Assembly (NCBI GenBank): GCA_031411655.1
Contig: JANOBM010000180.1
Coordinates: 3,900 to 67,899, forward strand
Direction of reading: 5' to 3'
Length of the DNA stretch: 64,000 nucleotides
Source: UBA6163 sp031411655
Lineage (GTDB): Bacteria; Planctomycetota; Planctomycetia; Pirellulales; Pirellulaceae
Both the position numbers and the translations under genes were made by a program. This document shows, piece after piece, positions 25,476-34,745 of this stretch (position 1 is the first letter of the stretch; every line of letters begins with the position of its first letter). The notes beneath the pieces were generated by a model. The model was given only the letters and a program-made list of their open reading frames with translations, was not told the DNA's origin and ran no database searches.

Positions 25476-28279
25476 ATTTTGAGCACCGACTGAAAATCGC
25501 GTTGTCACGCCGCGTGTCCTCACTGGGAAATTGGTACACCATGCAATTCACCAAGACGTTTTCGGCTCCCTTTCGTATCGTGTTTTTGGGCTCCCTGATA
25601 CTTGCTTCTTCGGCAAAAACCGAAGAGCCGCCCAAGCCGGATTTTGGGAAACAGATTTGGCCCCTCATTAAGCAGAATTGTGTGGCGTGCCATCGCGCAG
25701 GACAAGCCGAAGGCGGGCTGATTCTGGAGAGCCACGAAGCCATCATGAAGGGTGGAGATGGCGGCCCGCCGGTTGTTGCCGGGGATTCGAAAACAAGTGA
25801 AATCATCGCCAGGATCACTGCTACTGATGATACGTCCATGCCGCCGATCGACAATAAGGTAGGTGCAACAAGGCTTGCCGATCATCAAGTGGAACTGGTT
25901 CGGCAATGGATCGATCAAGGAGCAATCGTGTCACCTGTCGACATGTCGAGTGAGACCATTCAATGGGAGGCGATCCCTGAGTCGCTTCAACCCGTCTACG
26001 CGATGGCGATGTCAACGGACGACAGTGAGTTGGCGTTTAGTCGTGGGAACCGTTTGTATGTCAGTGAAATCGCAGCGGATGGACAGACTCGGGCGAGCCT
26101 TGAGCTCGTTCGTGATGGTAAGGCTGCTCACGCCGACCTTGTCCAGTCGATCGCTTTCAGTCCTGATGGTCAATGGTTAGCGAGCGGCGGATATCGCGAA
26201 GTCAATCTTTGGAAAAGAAGCGAGGCGATTGATTCGGCGACGATTCCATTGCTGCAAGATCGACCGCGTTGGATGGCTTCGTCTCCGGATGGTAAATGGA
26301 TTGCCAAGGCCACAGCGAGCCAATTCATTGAGCTTTGGTCGACGGATCCTCAGGAGCGTCGGTTGCAAGTGGCGACAGATGGGAAAGAAGTTGTTTCGCT
26401 TGCTGTGAATGCAACCGGTACACTGGTCGCCTATGCGACGAACGAGCACCAAGTGATCACGCTGGGAGCGCCAGGGGTCGAAGCAAAGTTTGATCCATAC
26501 ATCGTCGGCGAGCCGATACGCTCGGTGTTGATGGTTGGCGAGACATTGATCGTACTGACCGCAAGCGGTGTGGTGCGCTCGCCTGCTTTACCAGAACCAC
26601 TCGTTGTCGATCAAGCAGTGCAACAGATTGTTCCATGGGGCGACGACACCCTGCAATTTTTGATGGGTACCGAAAACGGTACCGTGGGTTTGGTGACCAT
26701 CGCAGATAAGACCATTTCGAAGCAGTGGCCGCTTGGGCAACCGGTTCGCGCACTGGCATGTTCAAGCGATCGATCGCGAGTCGCCGTCGCCTGTGCGGAT
26801 GGAATCACTCGGTTGGTACAAACTGACAACGGTACCGTACTCAAGAGTTTGCAAGGCTCGCCCACTCTTTCGAGATTGATTGCAAGTCGTCAGCGCGATG
26901 TTGAAAGGCAAGTAGCTCAAGTCGATGGTCTTGCAAAGCAAATCCCGGAGTTGACCAAGGCAGCCGAAGTCGAAGATCAGGCCGTTGCGAAGGTGATGGC
27001 GGAAAAAGACAAGGCGGTGTTGGAGTTGGAAGAAAAGAAGAAGGCCACCTTGGCCGCGGCTGAAGTGGTCGCAGGGACCGAGAAAGGTATTGCCGAGGCC
27101 AAGGCGGAGATAGAAGCGATTACAAAACGGATGGAGGCGTTATCCGTTGAGCTGGAAGCGAACAAAAAGAAACAAGAAGAGGCGACGGCTGCCGAAAAGG
27201 CAGCGAGCGACGTAGTTGCAAAGCGAGAACAGGCATTCTTAGCGGCGCAAGATTCTCAAACGAGAGCCCGGTTAGCAATCGAGACAAAGAATCAAGAAAT
27301 TGGCCGCGAGGGAGAGTTTACTCAGGCTCTCACCGCCCAACTGGACGCGGTCAAAGTACAGGAGCAGGCCAAGAACGCTACCGTGCCCACCGCATTGTCA
27401 TTTGTCCCTGGGCAAACAACATTACTGATCGCGGCAGGCAATGATCAACTCTCTGTCTACGAGCCTGAGGGTCGTTGGCGGCAGGTAATGATACCGCCCA
27501 CCGAGTCACCCATTCGGATGCTAGTGACGCTCGCCCAAGTTACCTGCCTCGGCGTGACCGATGGGTCGGTACAGGCGGTGTCGTTGAGACCCTTTTGGAA
27601 CTTAGCACGAACGATCGGCGGCGATTCCAATTCGCCGATTGTCGATCGGGCTTTAGCGTTGACGTTTAGCCCTGACGGAAAACAATTGGCCGTGGGCGGT
27701 GGACAGCCCAGCCGCTCGGGCGATTTAAAGTTATTTGACATCGAAGCGGGGACGCTCACACACGATTTTGGTGATATACACAGTGATTGCATCACCAGCG
27801 TTCGGTTTTCACCGGACGGTCGACGCTTGGCAACGGGCAGCGCCGACAAGACCGCTCGGTTATGGGATGCGGGCAGCAGGCAGTTGCTGGCGACGTTAGA
27901 GGGGCACACTCACCATGTGCTTGGCGTCGATTGGCAGGACGACGGGTTGACGTTGGCGACCGCTGGTGCCGACAACGCAGTAAAAATTTGGAACATGCGC
28001 GATGGAACGCAAAGAATATCCATCGGTGGTTTTGGTAAAGAAGTTACTTCGATTCGATTCGTGGAACGATCCGGTCAGATTCTCAGCAGTAGTGCTGATG
28101 GTCAGGTGAGGCTTCACAACTCGGCTGACGCCGGTTTGATCCGTAACTTTCCCGCCGCGAGTGGTTACGTCTACACCATCGCGGTCTCTAGCGACGGCCT
28201 CCGGGCTGCATACGGTGGGCAAGATGGGAAAATGCGAAGTTTGATAGTCGCTGACGGTAAGCAGATCGCAGAATGGTAG
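25472..28279 (+). CDS. Cytochrome c (PSCyt1)-WD40 protein with coiled-coil insertion
   Basis: 935 residues. An N-terminal export signal ('FRIVFLGSLILASSA') precedes a PSCyt1 domain with 'NCVACH' (residue ~70), a CXXCH heme site, and 'GDSKTSEIIARI'. WD40-like blades follow from ~165 to ~465. A predicted coiled coil, rich in Lys/Glu/Ala, occupies ~467-630. A second set of WD40 blades then runs to the end ('DCITSVRFSPDGRRLATGSADKTARLWDAG'). The start at 25472 overlaps the upstream stop by four bases, which suggests translational coupling; an internal ATG near 25541 gives a shorter signal. It closes the four-gene operon and probably forms a periplasmic electron-carrying scaffold with the others. 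Confidence 0.88.
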   Translation: MNFEHRLKIALSRRVSSLGNWYTMQFTKTFSAPFRIVFLGSLILASSAKTEEPPKPDFGKQIWPLIKQNCVACHRAGQAEGGLILESHEAIMKGGDGGPPVVAGDSKTSEIIARITATDDTSMPPIDNKVGATRLADHQVELVRQWIDQGAIVSPVDMSSETIQWEAIPESLQPVYAMAMSTDDSELAFSRGNRLYVSEIAADGQTRASLELVRDGKAAHADLVQSIAFSPDGQWLASGGYREVNLWKRSEAIDSATIPLLQDRPRWMASSPDGKWIAKATASQFIELWSTDPQERRLQVATDGKEVVSLAVNATGTLVAYATNEHQVITLGAPGVEAKFDPYIVGEPIRSVLMVGETLIVLTASGVVRSPALPEPLVVDQAVQQIVPWGDDTLQFLMGTENGTVGLVTIADKTISKQWPLGQPVRALACSSDRSRVAVACADGITRLVQTDNGTVLKSLQGSPTLSRLIASRQRDVERQVAQVDGLAKQIPELTKAAEVEDQAVAKVMAEKDKAVLELEEKKKATLAAAEVVAGTEKGIAEAKAEIEAITKRMEALSVELEANKKKQEEATAAEKAASDVVAKREQAFLAAQDSQTRARLAIETKNQEIGREGEFTQALTAQLDAVKVQEQAKNATVPTALSFVPGQTTLLIAAGNDQLSVYEPEGRWRQVMIPPTESPIRMLVTLAQVTCLGVTDGSVQAVSLRPFWNLARTIGGDSNSPIVDRALALTFSPDGKQLAVGGGQPSRSGDLKLFDIEAGTLTHDFGDIHSDCITSVRFSPDGRRLATGSADKTARLWDAGSRQLLATLEGHTHHVLGVDWQDDGLTLATAGADNAVKIWNMRDGTQRISIGGFGKEVTSIRFVERSGQILSSSADGQVRLHNSADAGLIRNFPAASGYVYTIAVSSDGLRAAYGGQDGKMRSLIVADGKQIAEW

Positions 28280-28507
28280 GGTTAATCGCTATGAACCGCT
28301 GGTAAACATCTTACGTCGACAAGGGGTTCTGATTAGTCTGGAAGGCTCGCGTTTGGCCACTGGGGTTTAGCGATTTGTTCGGTTGGTGAGCGTAGATCAG
28401 TTTGCGGCAACCCTTAGCTGCTGCATTGGTTTCCCATTTGTCGGCAAATGTGATGAGGCAGTCGTTGGTCTCCCTGAAACCATGTTGTTTGCTGGCGTCC
28501 GATAAGC

Positions 28508-29839
28508 ATGAATAGTTTTGTCAGGCTCTTGCAGGATACGTCCACTCGGCTCCCCGCAGCGTTTTTTTTTACTTTGGTCGCGTTGCAGGCTTTTTTCGCG
28601 CCATATGACTTTGGTATCTATCACGGAAAGACGTCCGACGGAATGGACGGTATTGTCGTCGTGAAGTTGGCATTGGCGGCAATTTGCTTTCTCGGAGGTA
28701 CCTGGGGTTTTTTCACATTTGCGGCCGTTCGCGCAGTCCTTGGTTCCGTTTCGGGACTCTTTTTCGCAGCCTTGATTGTGCTCACGATGTTGGGTGCGAG
28801 CAGTGGTGTGGCGATGGAGTCGATTCCGATTTCTTTGATCAACTATACGTTTTTTGTCTTTGTCGTGACCGCGATTCACGTGTTGGGATTTCGGGTGTTC
28901 GGCTTGGCTTTGACGACGGGCATCGCGTTCACAGCGATCATGGCCACTTTTCTGTTTTACTTTATTCCGGAAGTCGGCGTTTTTTCGGAGGCGATTTCCG
29001 CGAGAGAAACGGTCGATCGTCTTGGTGGCGTGGGGCATCCCAATAGCACTGCCCGGGCATTAAGCATCGTTTGCATATTGGTGCTGTTTCTCTGGAGAAC
29101 ACGTGAAATTCCTTGGTGGATATGCATCCCGTTTCTTGTACTTTTCTGCTGGGACGCGACTTTGGCGAAAAGTCGGACCGCAATCGCTGCCGGAACTGCC
29201 GCCGTCGTGATGCTGTTCATCGATAAAGTGGTGACTCGACCCGGCATCGCCGTAATGCTTTTGGTTTTTCTATCAGGCCTGGCGGGATGTTTCGTTCTTT
29301 TTGCAACGGGTCGTGATCAGCGATTGGTGGATCAATTGGTCGGGCGGATTGCGAAAAGCGGTGACAAAAGTGAAATCGTTACGGTGACAGGGCGTGTGGA
29401 GATCTGGTCCGAGGCGATCGCGATCATCGCTCAACGTCCACTCCTTGGATATGGTTTGAGTAGTGCCCCCAAGCTATTACCGGACTTTGGGCAATCGACG
29501 CATAACGCCTTTTTGAACGCGGCTATGGGCGGTGGGGTGCTGGCGGGCTTCATCATGGTGGGCTTCTTCATCAAGTTGTGCTGGGACGTTTTAGATAGCC
29601 CACATTTCGCGATCCGTGCATTCTGCATGTACCTCTTGCTCAGCTTCCTCCTTGAGGACACCGTGTTGGATATGTTTCCCGGACCCGGAAGCCTGATTTG
29701 GTTCGCCTGCATCGCTTTGCATGGCATGACTATTCCGGTGCCACCCATTGGAGAAGCGGGCAGGTTTTCGGCGAAGTTTGATGCTCCGCTGGGGACGGGT
29801 TCACCGCCGTCAAAGCTGATGCTCGACCCAACTCAGTGA
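28508..29839 (+). CDS. O-antigen ligase / polymerase-like membrane protein (Wzy_C)
   Basis: 443 residues with about ten membrane segments. The diagnostic Wzy_C region is at ~295-350: 'TGRVEIWSEAIAIIAQRPLLGYGLSS' with a following 'QSTHNAFLNAAMGGGVLAGF'. This large periplasmic loop with Arg, the GYG motif and His-Asn is shared by O-antigen ligases and polymerases, which transfer or join undecaprenyl-linked sugar chains. Which activity applies cannot be told from sequence. It is a single-gene unit here; no glycosyltransferase genes are adjacent. Phe/Val-rich helices and a hydrophilic tail of about 40 residues complete it. Confidence 0.85.
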   Translation: MNSFVRLLQDTSTRLPAAFFFTLVALQAFFAPYDFGIYHGKTSDGMDGIVVVKLALAAICFLGGTWGFFTFAAVRAVLGSVSGLFFAALIVLTMLGASSGVAMESIPISLINYTFFVFVVTAIHVLGFRVFGLALTTGIAFTAIMATFLFYFIPEVGVFSEAISARETVDRLGGVGHPNSTARALSIVCILVLFLWRTREIPWWICIPFLVLFCWDATLAKSRTAIAAGTAAVVMLFIDKVVTRPGIAVMLLVFLSGLAGCFVLFATGRDQRLVDQLVGRIAKSGDKSEIVTVTGRVEIWSEAIAIIAQRPLLGYGLSSAPKLLPDFGQSTHNAFLNAAMGGGVLAGFIMVGFFIKLCWDVLDSPHFAIRAFCMYLLLSFLLEDTVLDMFPGPGSLIWFACIALHGMTIPVPPIGEAGRFSAKFDAPLGTGSPPSKLMLDPTQ

Positions 29840-30054
29840 GACGAATCGCGCGCCGATGGAGCGAATTTTCTGGGTGGATTCAAACTCGAGACTGCAGGGT
29901 GCAGGAAACGGAACTTTTTTCTCCCCTTGGCCAATTGGCCTCCTATCTGCGATACTCTGCTCCCCATCTCGATGGATTAAGTTCCTCTAACCGTTTTCTA
30001 GCTGGTCCAAAGTCGATTCTATCGACACCCAGCGCACTTTGAGTTGTGCTTAGC

Positions 30055-30972
30055 ATGTACAAAAATTTCTCGCCAACCGCACTTGGAATTACTGGCCGCC
30101 AGAGCGAATTGATTGAGCTGGCCCTCACCTATGGGTTCCGTGGAATGGACATCGATATGTCCGAAATGCGGCGCCGTGCGGCTCGCAGCACGCCTACGGA
30201 GGCATTCAAGTACCTCAAGGCGACGGATCTTTCGATCGGTAGTTTCCGACTGGAGATTGATCTTGATGCTGACGATGAAGCGTTCAAGGCGCAGCTTGCC
30301 AACTTGCATCCGGTCGCCGACTTGGCTTCGCAGTGGAAGGTGAAGCACGGGTTGGTGATGCTTCCGGCGGGCACAAATCGGATGTCATATCCTGAATTCT
30401 TTGACCTGACGAAAAACCGCTTGACCCAGGTTGCAGAAATCCTTGCGCCACGAAAGCTTCGTGTCGGTATCGGATTCCGTGCAGGGAAAGAGCTTGAAGC
30501 GGACAAGCAGTTTCCCTTCGTTCGCAATGCTGAAGGGTTGATCGCCATGGTGAAATCGATTCCTGCGGAAAACGCTGGTTACATCATCGATTCTTGGGAT
30601 TGGCTTGTCAGCGGAAGCACGATCGAGCAATTGAATGAAATCAATGCGAAGAAGATCGTGACGGTTCGAGTGGCATCGGTACTCGAAGGTGTGATTGTTG
30701 CTGAAGCGACGACAACGGATCGAGTGCTGCCCGAAATTATCGGACCACTCAATCATGTTGCCTTTGTCAAGAAGTTGAAGGCACTTGGGTATGACGGCCC
30801 TATCGGTCCCTCGGCAAGTGGAGCCCAATACAAGGGCGAAACTCGCGAATTCATCGTTAGCCACGGTCAAGAGGCGATCGATGAGATTTTGACGCAAGCC
30901 GGGATCAACGTCCCGCCGCGTCCAAAAGACACCCTGTCGCAGTACCCAGAAGAACCAGTGATGATTCTTTAA
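30055..30972 (+). CDS. Xylose isomerase-like TIM-barrel protein (sugar phosphate isomerase/epimerase)
   Basis: About 305 residues of the AP endonuclease 2/xylose isomerase-like TIM-barrel superfamily. The start 'MYKNFSPTALGITGRQSELIELALTYGFRGMDIDM' is the first beta-alpha unit. 'LRVGIGFRAGKEL' and 'NAGYIIDSWDWLVSG' contribute likely metal-binding residues, and 'LGYDGPIGPSASG' is close to the usual last barrel strand. The substrate is not identifiable; relatives isomerise or epimerise sugars such as inosose or hydroxypyruvate. No signal peptide, so cytoplasmic. The ATG at 30055 is favoured over a GTG at 30046; neither has a strong ribosome site. No partner gene is adjacent. Confidence 0.8.
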   Translation: MYKNFSPTALGITGRQSELIELALTYGFRGMDIDMSEMRRRAARSTPTEAFKYLKATDLSIGSFRLEIDLDADDEAFKAQLANLHPVADLASQWKVKHGLVMLPAGTNRMSYPEFFDLTKNRLTQVAEILAPRKLRVGIGFRAGKELEADKQFPFVRNAEGLIAMVKSIPAENAGYIIDSWDWLVSGSTIEQLNEINAKKIVTVRVASVLEGVIVAEATTTDRVLPEIIGPLNHVAFVKKLKALGYDGPIGPSASGAQYKGETREFIVSHGQEAIDEILTQAGINVPPRPKDTLSQYPEEPVMIL

Positions 30973-31212
30973 GTCGGCGTGCAACCGGTTGTTCCGTGGT
31001 AAAGTCTGTTGAGACCGTGCTTATTCTCGACTGCGTGCCTAGCGATCCCCATCGTTAGGTGATTTGGGATTGAGTGCACGGTTTTAGCCAACGGAGAGCT
31101 GGGGAGCTCGACCTGAGGAATGGGCTGCTTGCTAACGTCGGTCGTTCAATGCTGAGGGCATTCGATTGCGATGATGGCAGGATGGCTATGGTACGTACGA
31201 GTGCATAGTCGG

Positions 31213-33069
31213 TTAGATGAAATGGCCATGCAGTTTCCAAGAGGTTGGTAACGGACGGCCGACTTCATGAAACACCCACCACCACGGACCTGCTTCCAAT
31301 TCGATACGGTAGTAGTCTCGCCGTATTTGCGGGCCATCCCACCAGCCTGTCTCGATCCGCTCGGGGCCCCAAGTTCGGGCGACGATGTGGACACGGCCGG
31401 CCATCCGAATCCTGCTTGGTGATCCGTTGGGTGCCAGTTCAATCACTTCGATTGCCTCCGGTGTGGCGAGTAGTCTCAGCGGCCGTCGCAGTGGATCATT
31501 CGATGTAGGGCCGACTGCGGAAGGGAGAATGGATTGACGCGGGGATTTGATTGAAGCTTCATGGGGTATGGCATCTCTTTGGTCGTCAGAAGGAAAGCGA
31601 CCAGGGCGTTTGGGATCACTTTGTTGGTTTGAGTGACGCGATGAACGGCGAGGTGGCTGAGGTCTTCCCAATAAGAGCGTTGAGCGAGTTTCACCGGCGA
31701 GGGGACGTGGCTTAAACGCCTTCTCCGGCAACGGGTTGTGATTCGATTCGATCCCCACGACGGCATTGCGTCCTAGTCGTCCCGCAAGTGTTTCGATCAT
31801 CCTCGCCAATGACTGGCGAGTTGCAACTTGTGAGATCGAATCATCATCAAAAAGGGTGGGTTGATATTGCTGAAGCAAGCCACCAAGCGTAACCGAAAGT
31901 GTTACTCGTTCTACCGAGCCAGGCAATTGTCGTTGGTCGATTGCATTGCTGATCAACCGCATCAGATGCTTGGTATCTGCCGTTGGCATGAACAAACCAA
32001 TCTCAAATGTTTCGGTTGTATGCCCGGTCATGGCGAACTGGCAGGCCAATCGTAAGGCACCGCGTCGCCGTGCTGTTAGGCGAGCCGAGACTTGCTCTAC
32101 TAGAATTTGCAACCGGTGCTCTAAAATCGCTCGATCCGATGTAGGGTACTCCAGTTCACAAATCGCGACGTCCTCAACCACTGGATGATGCATAACCAGT
32201 GTTTGAGGAACGGTTCCTGACAATTCGTCGATCCGGCGCAACAAATCACTGCCCAGCCGTGACGCCAAACCATGACGCGGCAAAGCAAGAACATCCGCAA
32301 TGCACCGAAGCCCCAATCGATCCAGTTGATGGGCCGTCGGATCGTCCAATCGCAAGGCCCGTACTGGTAACCGACCCGTGACGGCAAGGGCTTTGCCAGG
32401 TGGAACGATTTCACCTTGGCTGTCGACACCACCTTCGGTTGGCGATGGTATGTCAGCAGAAAGAGACAAGCTCAATCGTGAACTGAATCGCACAATGGCC
32501 CAAGCGGCTGCGGAGGTGTCAGCAATCGCTAGCCGGACATGTAAGCCAAGTTGAGCCAAGACGCGATGAGCTTCGGTCAACACATCGCCCTCATCACCAA
32601 ACCAGTCACCAATCCCCGTCACGTCGAGCAACAGAGTCTGCGCCTGCGCCGAAGCTAAGCCAGCAAAAGCAGGGACCGGTTCGATCGCAACCAGGGGGCT
32701 GACGGTCTGTTGCAACAATGACGCCACTCGCTGAATCGCGGCGTCATCCGCAACCGGGTCATGACGGAAAATGTTAGGCGTACCGATCTCATGGTGTGAG
32801 ACCTTTGCATGGTTTCTCGATTCGCGTAGCAACAGGTCCGTCGCTTCATGTAACGGTTGATGCAATTTGATGCCGATCTTGCGGCAACGGTGGCATGCCG
32901 CAATCACGATCCGGCCACGCCGCGAATCATCACGCCACAGGAGTACCGGCGATGACGAAAGCTCAGCTGGCTCTTCTTGAGTCTCGTTTGTTTCGCTCAA
33001 TCGAACTGCGTTTTGCAATCGTTGGATCGGCCAATCGACGAGCCAAATCGCCAGCCAGCGCCGCTGCAT
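31213..33069 (-). CDS. imuB: ImuB-like Y-family DNA polymerase homologue
   Basis: 618 residues. The protein is related to Y-family polymerases: 'LAIWLVDWPIQRLQ' at the start, 'QTLLLDVTGIGDWFGDEGDVL' in the palm, and 'LDRLGLRCIADVLALPRHGLASRLG' in the helix-hairpin-helix part. ImuB proteins typically lack catalytic acidic residues and act as the hub of a mutagenesis complex with ImuA and DnaE2. A candidate beta-clamp motif 'QPTLFDD' lies near residue 404. The start overlaps the end of the imuA-like gene by 107 bases in another frame, which points to coupled translation. No dnaE2 (imuC) gene is seen in the window. The C-terminus ends in an aromatic-rich segment common to the family. Confidence 0.87.
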   Translation of the reverse strand: MQRRWLAIWLVDWPIQRLQNAVRLSETNETQEEPAELSSSPVLLWRDDSRRGRIVIAACHRCRKIGIKLHQPLHEATDLLLRESRNHAKVSHHEIGTPNIFRHDPVADDAAIQRVASLLQQTVSPLVAIEPVPAFAGLASAQAQTLLLDVTGIGDWFGDEGDVLTEAHRVLAQLGLHVRLAIADTSAAAWAIVRFSSRLSLSLSADIPSPTEGGVDSQGEIVPPGKALAVTGRLPVRALRLDDPTAHQLDRLGLRCIADVLALPRHGLASRLGSDLLRRIDELSGTVPQTLVMHHPVVEDVAICELEYPTSDRAILEHRLQILVEQVSARLTARRRGALRLACQFAMTGHTTETFEIGLFMPTADTKHLMRLISNAIDQRQLPGSVERVTLSVTLGGLLQQYQPTLFDDDSISQVATRQSLARMIETLAGRLGRNAVVGIESNHNPLPEKAFKPRPLAGETRSTLLLGRPQPPRRSSRHSNQQSDPKRPGRFPSDDQRDAIPHEASIKSPRQSILPSAVGPTSNDPLRRPLRLLATPEAIEVIELAPNGSPSRIRMAGRVHIVARTWGPERIETGWWDGPQIRRDYYRIELEAGPWWWVFHEVGRPLPTSWKLHGHFI

Positions 33070-34210
33070 GATGTTTCCTTGGCAAAGAGGTCACGATTGA
33101 ATCCGCAACGGCAATGATGCGTTCGGTCACTTGCTGTGGGACGCCAGCCTGTTCTGACTCACCGCTAATGGCAGCATGCTCCGCGCGACCAACTCCTGAG
33201 TCGATTTCAATAACAGTAGCAGAGCCTTCAATGCCACCACGGCAGCGATCGACCTCCACTCGTAGTCTTCGGTTGGAGGAACTCAGGGACCTTCCTGGTA
33301 CGGTTGAAAGAGGAGCGTTCCTGCTTGAGCTTTTGGCCAATTGTTTATCGGGGGACACAAACCAATTGACGTCCGCAAAGCTGGGACGCCCCCTGACTTC
33401 TGCAGGGCGAATGAACAGGCCTACCGTACCACTTGATTCGGCTGCCAACTGGAGACGCCGCGCGTCACGATCATCCAACCAGGAACCGATTTCTACCCAG
33501 ACCGCCGCGATGGCGTCACAACGAAGAGTTTGGTCGATGGCCCAAACCATGTCGGAATGAGTGTGGTGCTCTTTCTTGGTGACGATAACCATCCGGTTCG
33601 CAGGAATGCCCAGTGCGATGGCCGCGGGTGGATAAAATGTGTTAGTGGCAAACGGCGACATCTCGCCCGATGAGATTGAGCGGCTTGAGGCGAAGCGACG
33701 AGGGGAATTAGACCAATCAAAAATGACGATCGGCTTGCCACCAGAGATGCTAGACCTTGCGATTTCTGACGCTGCGATCGTGGCGAGTGTCGCCGCGCCA
33801 GTTCCCCCTACCCACTGAACGATCGTGCCGCGCCGCAAACCGCCGTGAGGTAGCATCGCATTGAGAACCGAACCTCCGGTCGAAAAACAGGCCAGAGCGT
33901 CGCCGTCGCTCTGGCGACCGGGCGATTGGATCCGTTGTATCCGAGCACGCAACTGATCTAGGTTGGGCTTTGACGAACCATTGTCCGAAGAAACAGGACC
34001 ACTGGACGGCAACGGCGGAACGGCGTTTGGTGACTTCACGCGGTTGGCAGTGGTCTGAGCAACCACCGCTTTGCCGGCCACCGCCTGGCCGGCCACCGTC
34101 TTGCTGGCCACCGCTTTGCCGGCCACTGAAGTGGAGACGACTGGCCTCGACACCGCGGCCGGCGCGGTGGGCAAATCGAGCGGAAATAACAGCATTTGTT
34201 GTGTCATCAT
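32963..34210 (-). CDS. imuA: ImuA-like RecA-fold protein
   Basis: About 415 residues. The RecA-like core is recognisable: 'VLNAMLPHGGLRRGTIVQWVGGTGAATLATIAA', where the P-loop position has no Lys and so is a degenerate Walker A, and 'GKPIVIFDW'. ImuA partners ImuB in error-prone lesion bypass. The N-terminus 'MMTQQMLLFPLDLP' is striking because 'QMLLF' fits the beta-clamp-binding pattern QxxLF. Residues ~35-62 are a low-complexity run of five-residue units, encoded by 15-bp tandem repeats. The ATG at 34210 is favoured over an in-frame TTG at 34243. The downstream imuB-like start lies inside this gene. No LexA-type operator was recognised upstream. Confidence 0.82.
   Translation of the reverse strand: MMTQQMLLFPLDLPTAPAAVSRPVVSTSVAGKAVASKTVAGQAVAGKAVVAQTTANRVKSPNAVPPLPSSGPVSSDNGSSKPNLDQLRARIQRIQSPGRQSDGDALACFSTGGSVLNAMLPHGGLRRGTIVQWVGGTGAATLATIAASEIARSSISGGKPIVIFDWSNSPRRFASSRSISSGEMSPFATNTFYPPAAIALGIPANRMVIVTKKEHHTHSDMVWAIDQTLRCDAIAAVWVEIGSWLDDRDARRLQLAAESSGTVGLFIRPAEVRGRPSFADVNWFVSPDKQLAKSSSRNAPLSTVPGRSLSSSNRRLRVEVDRCRGGIEGSATVIEIDSGVGRAEHAAISGESEQAGVPQQVTERIIAVADSIVTSLPRKHHAAALAGDLARRLADPTIAKRSSIERNKRDSRRAS
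34052..34126 (-). repeat. Five 15-bp tandem repeats inside the imuA-like gene
   Basis: The units on the plus strand at 34067, 34082, 34097 and 34112 share the pattern CGCTTTGCCGGCCAC. The unit at 34052 is diverged. They encode VAGKA-like pentapeptides on the minus strand. The repeats keep the frame, so copy number can change without destroying the gene. Confidence 0.75.
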
Positions 34211-34391
34211 GAGCACATTTTCATTCGTTATCGCTGCGGCCAACCGCTAGCCGTGATCGGTGCACCGGCGCACCCAGCCAAAACCTTCTATATTGGCCGA
34301 CACCACCACTGAGGATCTCGCTTTGCTAGCAAAGCCGTTATCCATAAAGTACTGGCATCCTGTTCACTATTCAATGGAGTTATCGGCCGTG

Positions 34392-34718
34392 ATGCAAAAA
34401 ATCCGTTGGTTAACTTTGCTTTTTGGCGTCGTCCTTTTGATGGCAGCGATGTATCAAAACTCAGAAACCGCAACAGTGAAGCTTTTCGCTTTTGAAGCAG
34501 CTCTTCCGAAATACGTGCTTTTGTTCGTTTCCGTGGCGCTCGGTTTCCTCTTGGGAGCGATCACCACTGGGCGGATGCTCCGTCGTTCCGCCCGTTCGAA
34601 GGCCGCCGCCGAGAAATCGCCTGGAAGTCCGGCCACAAAGCAGAGCGTGAAGCCAACCGAAGAGCCCAGCGAGCCCACCTCGCGGTCTTTTGAAACGAAG
34701 AGCCCCACAAGTACTTGA
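34392..34718 (+). CDS. LapA-domain (DUF1049) inner-membrane protein
   Basis: About 108 residues. Two membrane helices ('WLTLLFGVVLLMAAMYQNSETATV' and 'ALPKYVLLFVSVALGFLLGAITTG') follow the LapA/DUF1049 pattern, with a short periplasmic loop and a basic patch ('RMLRRSARSK') right after the second helix. The Ser/Thr/Pro/Lys-rich tail is cytoplasmic. In enteric bacteria LapA works with LapB in lipopolysaccharide control, but no LapB gene is adjacent. Three in-frame starts exist (34374, 34389 GTG, 34392); GGAG at 34376 fits the last two. Longer upstream extensions are not domain-like. The gene converges on the small QLSLF gene. Confidence 0.75.
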   Translation: MQKIRWLTLLFGVVLLMAAMYQNSETATVKLFAFEAALPKYVLLFVSVALGFLLGAITTGRMLRRSARSKAAAEKSPGSPATKQSVKPTEEPSEPTSRSFETKSPTST

Positions 34719-34745
34719 AATGGAGTCCCACCGGTACAGGCCTTC

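Noticed and set aside
28397..29038. 213-residue minus frame opposite the O-antigen ligase-like gene
   Set aside because: Lys/Arg/Asn/His-rich translation is the mirror of hydrophobic helices on plus.
30385..30984. 199-residue minus frame opposite the TIM-barrel gene
   Set aside because: No domain; the plus frame has clear barrel motifs.
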